Source: an uncultured Muribaculaceae bacterium (lineage in GTDB: Bacteria; Bacteroidota; Bacteroidia; Bacteroidales; Muribaculaceae). Taken from it: a stretch of 15,553 bases of DNA. The notes under the pieces are model-generated. The model saw only the letters and a program-made list of their open reading frames with translations, was not told the DNA's origin and made no database searches. The DNA lies in assembly GCA_910584735.1 (NCBI GenBank), contig CAJUBM010000071.1, positions 1 through 15,553 of the forward strand, given 5' to 3'. The translations under genes and the position numbers were made by a program. Below are positions 12,856 through 15,553 of this stretch, in pieces (position 1 is the first letter of the stretch; each line of letters begins with the position of its first letter).

Positions 12856-13410
12856 ATGAAAAAACTGATATATATCATAGGGTTGCTTCTCGGCGGCGGT
12901 ATGCTATGGGGATGTAATCCCGATAATGACAGCAAGACCACATGGGAGCGGTACACCGAATGGCGCGAGGAGAACCAGAAATGGTTTGCCCAGCAGGAGA
13001 AGCTTACCGATAAGGACGGTTCTCCCTACTATACACGCGTCACTCCCCCCTGGAATCCCGGGGCTGTTGTGCTCGTCCACTGGTTCAACGACCGTGAGGA
13101 GACCCGGGAGAACCTTGTGCCGATGTTTACATCTACCGTGGATACCCGTTACATCGGGCGTCTCTATAACGATGAGCCGTTTGATTCCACAGAGATTGAT
13201 GCCGTATTCACCACCCAGGTAAGCGGAGTGGTAGAGGGTTGGCAGATTGCGCTCATGAATATGCACGTTGGTGATACGGTGCAGGTTGTCTTCCCGTATC
13301 AGCAAGGGTATGGCGCGATGAATAACGGCACTATTCCTCCATATTCTGCATTGAAGTTCAATATGCGTCTGGTAGATATTCCGGCATACGAGATTCCTGC
13401 TGAAAAATAA
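12856..13410 (+). CDS. FKBP-type peptidyl-prolyl isomerase lipoprotein
   Basis: A 184-residue lipoprotein. The signal peptide ends in the lipobox LWGC with Cys20 as the lipid attachment site. Residues about 27-60 form a charged helical N-terminal segment. The FKBP domain (about 68-176) contains YIGRLYNDEPFDST (99-112), VSGVVEGWQIALMNMHVGD (122-140) and the active-site region PYQQGYGAMNNGTIPPYSALKFNMRLVDI (147-175). It should catalyse cis-trans proline isomerisation in the periplasm and help fold envelope proteins. Many residues lining the FKBP pocket are present (Gly-Trp 128-129, Tyr152, Ile160-Pro161), so activity is plausible. It lies 31 bp after lemA and ends before the palindromic repeat shared with the convergent rubrerythrin gene. 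Confidence 0.9.
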   Translation: MKKLIYIIGLLLGGGMLWGCNPDNDSKTTWERYTEWREENQKWFAQQEKLTDKDGSPYYTRVTPPWNPGAVVLVHWFNDREETRENLVPMFTSTVDTRYIGRLYNDEPFDSTEIDAVFTTQVSGVVEGWQIALMNMHVGDTVQVVFPYQQGYGAMNNGTIPPYSALKFNMRLVDIPAYEIPAEK

Positions 13411-13437
13411 TTTATCCGAGGTAACTTTATAGTGTTA

Positions 13438-13490
13438 TATAACAGAGGCGGTGTGTCAAAAAAATGAATTTTGACACACCGCCTTTGTCA
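13438..13490 (-). repeat. Palindromic dispersed repeat, copy 2, between convergent genes
   Basis: Arms GGCGGTGTGTCAAAA (13447-13461) and TTTTGACACACCGCC (13469-13483) are perfect reverse complements around a 7-nt loop. On the minus strand the flanks TGACAAA (13490-13484) and CTGTTATA (13445-13438) match those of copy 1. It lies 36 bp after the FKBP stop and 23 bp past the rubrerythrin stop, and should act as a shared hairpin terminator. A T-rich stretch follows on the plus strand (13484-13497). Confidence 0.75.
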
Positions 13491-13506
13491 GTTTTTCGGA
13501 GAAATA

Positions 13507-14064
13507 TTATTTCTTGTTGCCGAAATAGCGGGCGTAGAGGGCTGCGAAGCCACGGCCATGGCGGGCCTCATCCTTAGCCATTTCGTGAACTGTGTCGTGG
13601 ATGGCATCAAGGTTTGCTTTCTTTGCATTTACGGCGATACGCATTTTGTCGGCGTTAGCGCCGGCTTCGGCCATCATGCGTTTGTAGAGGTTGGTCTTGG
13701 TGTCCCATACGCAGTCGCCGAGGAGTTCTGCGAACTTCGATGCATGTTCGGCCTCTTCGAAGGCATAGCGCTTGAAGGCTTCGGCTATCTCAGGATAGCC
13801 TTCGCGGTCGGCCTGGCGCGACATGGCGAGATACATGCCCACTTCGGTACATTCGCCGTTGAAATGGGCTTCGAGATCCTTAATCATCTCGGGGTCGCAT
13901 CCTTTGGCTACACCGATTTCATGTTCGGTTACGAACTGCAGGGCTTCCTCAGGATTGAGTTCTTTGAACTTCGATTTGGGGGCGCCGCACATGGGGCATT
14001 TCTCAGGGGCTTCAGGACCTTCGTGAACGTAACCGCAAACGGTGCAAATCCATTTCTTTTCCAT
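13507..14064 (-). CDS. Reverse rubrerythrin (rubredoxin domain first)
   Basis: A 185-residue cytosolic peroxide-reducing protein. The N-terminal rubredoxin domain (1-36) has both iron-binding pairs, Cys7/Cys10 and Cys23/Cys26. The following four-helix di-iron domain has Glu71 and Glu74 (GECTEVGMY), the motif ExxH at Glu104/His107 (EEAEH) and a second ExxH at Glu166/His169 (DEARH), with Glu161 nearby. This domain order is the opposite of classical rubrerythrin and is typical of anaerobes such as Clostridium and Bacteroides, where it acts as an NADH-dependent peroxidase with a separate reductase. ATG 14064 lies 30 bp after the MATE stop, so the two may share a transcript. No strong promoter box is visible directly upstream. 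Confidence 0.93.
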   Translation of the reverse strand: MEKKWICTVCGYVHEGPEAPEKCPMCGAPKSKFKELNPEEALQFVTEHEIGVAKGCDPEMIKDLEAHFNGECTEVGMYLAMSRQADREGYPEIAEAFKRYAFEEAEHASKFAELLGDCVWDTKTNLYKRMMAEAGANADKMRIAVNAKKANLDAIHDTVHEMAKDEARHGRGFAALYARYFGNKK

Positions 14065-14094
14065 AATGATGAAATTTTTAGGGTGTTAATGAAA

Positions 14095-15441
14095 TTATGT
14101 AGTTTTAAGAGTTATCAGATGTTTACTGCCGGTGGTCTTAATGAACGCCCTCATGAATAGCGCGGCTGCCAGGAACAGCGACAGTGAGAACGATAAAAGG
14201 ATGCCATATACCCCCAATCCGGCGGGGAAGGCCAGGATGTAGGATGAGGGGAGGCCCACCACGACGTAGCTTACAAACGCAATCCATAGCATAGGCATCA
14301 CGTTGGCCGTGCCTCTGAGGGCGTTGGCAAACGTTATCTGTGTGGCATCACCAATTTGGTATAGCACCAATGGGAAGATGACACTTCCGGCTACCGTCAG
14401 CACGGCCTCGTCCTGAGAGAAGAGGCCCATAAGCTGGCGTCCGAATAATATGAATATTGAGGAGGAGATGGCTGCGAAGAACAGCATTACCGCATATCCG
14501 TCAAAAGCAGATCGTCTGCATACCGCAAGCGATTTAGCCCCCGCATCGTTTGATACCTGTACGGTTATAGCCGTGCCGATACTATAATAGATGCAGAATC
14601 CGAGGGTGCCGACTATTATTATCACCTGGAAGGCGGCTAATGGTACTGTGCCGAGCCATCCGGCCAGGATGGCGCACAGGGAGAACGCCCCGGTTTCGAA
14701 CATCATCTGCAGGGCCACCGGCCATGATGTGCGCACTACTTTGGCCATTCTCTGCCCGTCGGATGTGTCACGCCCGGAGAATCCCGTCCTGTATGTGCGG
14801 TTTGAACGTTTTATAAGGAATATGGCCACGATGGCCGCCATGGCTATTATGCGGGCTGTCAGGGTGGAGATTCCGGCCCCGGTAAGCCCCATTTCCGGGG
14901 CGCCCCAGTTGCCGTAGATCAGCATATAGTTCCCTATTATGTTGACAGCGTTGGCCGACAGAAGAATCCACATCGGCATAGCGGTGTTCCTTATGCCGTA
15001 GCTCCATTGGGCAAAAACGTTGAAAACGGCCAGCGGAATCAGACCCGCAAGGGTTATAAGGTAATATGGGCGGATTATGGGTAGCAATTCATCGGGTTGC
15101 CCCATCCTGTCAAGGAAGAAATAAAGCGTCCCCATAACCAGCGACATCAATATGCCCACGGCGATATTGGCTCTCAGGCCTACGCGGACAATACGTCCGA
15201 TATCGCCCTGCTTTCTGCCTGCGAACAGCGCTCCGACAATAGGTGTCAGCCCGTAAGAAAAGCCAAGCCCTCCGATTATCACGATATTGAACACATTCAC
15301 AACGAACGATGACGATGCCAGGGCCTGTGTGGAATAGCGGCCCACCATAATATTGTCGGCAAACGCTACGAGAATGAGACCAATCTGTGACACCATCACC
15401 GGCAGCGCGAGTTTCAATATAGATAGGCAGCGGTGGAGCAT
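14095..15441 (-). CDS. MATE family efflux transporter (NorM-like)
   Basis: A 448-residue inner-membrane protein with about 12 predicted helices in two similar halves. The start of each half is recognisable: LALPVMVSQIGLILVAFADNIMVGRYST (about 11-38) and SWPVALQMMFETGAFSLCAILAGWLG (about 243-268). Such proteins export cationic drugs or metabolites using sodium or proton gradients. I chose ATG 15441 (MLHRCLSILKLALP) because the family starts just before the first helix. The reading frame is open 29 codons further up to 15528, but that stretch is AT-rich and unlike protein. The downstream rubrerythrin gene is only 30 bp away. The substrate is unknown. Confidence 0.92.
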   Translation of the reverse strand: MLHRCLSILKLALPVMVSQIGLILVAFADNIMVGRYSTQALASSSFVVNVFNIVIIGGLGFSYGLTPIVGALFAGRKQGDIGRIVRVGLRANIAVGILMSLVMGTLYFFLDRMGQPDELLPIIRPYYLITLAGLIPLAVFNVFAQWSYGIRNTAMPMWILLSANAVNIIGNYMLIYGNWGAPEMGLTGAGISTLTARIIAMAAIVAIFLIKRSNRTYRTGFSGRDTSDGQRMAKVVRTSWPVALQMMFETGAFSLCAILAGWLGTVPLAAFQVIIIVGTLGFCIYYSIGTAITVQVSNDAGAKSLAVCRRSAFDGYAVMLFFAAISSSIFILFGRQLMGLFSQDEAVLTVAGSVIFPLVLYQIGDATQITFANALRGTANVMPMLWIAFVSYVVVGLPSSYILAFPAGLGVYGILLSFSLSLFLAAALFMRAFIKTTGSKHLITLKTT

Positions 15442-15490
15442 ATATGTGATTGACAAATTTTGAGTGATACAAATTTCGTGATTTTTTTTG

Positions 15491-15518
15491 ATAATACAGT
15501 AGTAGTGGTGCGATAAAA
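15491..15518 (-). repeat. Copy 2 of the window-end motif, upstream of MATE
   Basis: On the minus strand TTTTATCGCACCA (15518-15506) is followed after 8 nt by GTATTAT (15497-15491), as at 31-53. The spacer holds CTACTACT. It lies about 50 bp before the MATE start, in AT-rich DNA where I see no clean TAnnTTTG box. A second dyad surrounds it on the plus strand: AGTGGT (15505-15510) with ACCACT (15524-15529). Confidence 0.45.
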
Positions 15519-15553
15519 ATCTTACCACTGTTATTAAAATATTAATATTTAGT

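Noticed and set aside
13471..14160. 229-codon plus-strand open frame
   Set aside because: Antisense to the rubrerythrin gene, whose motifs are complete; a shadow frame.
15442..15528. N-terminal extension of the MATE protein to 15528
   Set aside because: AT-rich, rich in His/Tyr/Lys/Ile, unlike family N-termini; it would start inside the repeated motif region. ATG 15441 fits the family.

Overview
The window looks like a stretch of chromosome from an anaerobic member of the Bacteroidales, probably Muribaculaceae or a close relative. This assignment is inference. It rests on promoter-like -7 boxes of the Bacteroidetes TAnnTTTG type, the near absence of Shine-Dalgarno sequences, two families I know almost only from Bacteroidetes or a few other phyla (DUF4494, DUF4492), a single-chain glycyl-tRNA synthetase, a long Bacteroidetes-style OmpA protein and a rubredoxin-first rubrerythrin. 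Base composition is moderate in genes and AT-rich between them.

Layout. Bases 1-390 are AT-rich and non-coding, with a 16-bp inverted repeat and a leader for a guanine deaminase gene (391-885, +). Two hairpins separate it from a minus-strand operon of a four-helix membrane LytS-type histidine kinase and a LytTR response regulator (3103-1173, ATGA overlap). A small DUF4492 membrane protein lies just upstream of the kinase on the same strand. A divergent promoter region with a perfect 25-bp palindrome (3516-3540) then leads into plus-strand genes: DUF4494 protein and YggS-type PLP protein (ATGA overlap), an FHS-type sugar MFS transporter, transketolase, an OmpA-family outer membrane protein, glycyl-tRNA synthetase, LemA and an FKBP-type lipoprotein. 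The last part is on the minus strand: a MATE efflux protein followed by a reverse rubrerythrin, converging on the FKBP gene.

Function. Most genes are core housekeeping: purine salvage, pentose phosphate metabolism with sugar uptake, PLP homeostasis, translation, envelope structure and folding, peroxide defence and drug or cation efflux. The LytS/LytTR pair is the only dedicated regulator, and its target is not evident.

The non-coding DNA is the more unusual part. The 596-bp gap between the OmpA and glyQS genes holds a nested inverted-repeat element: 31-bp outer arms, 38-bp inner arms with a single mismatch, and a 68-nt loop. Next to it is a near-perfect palindrome whose homologue, in inverted orientation and with matching flanks, lies 3.4 kb away at 13438-13490. 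All carry the core TGTCAAAA. This looks like a dispersed repeat family (MITE- or REPIN-like), but I see no transposase or invertase here. I do not see a clear new multi-gene defence or metabolic system in the window.
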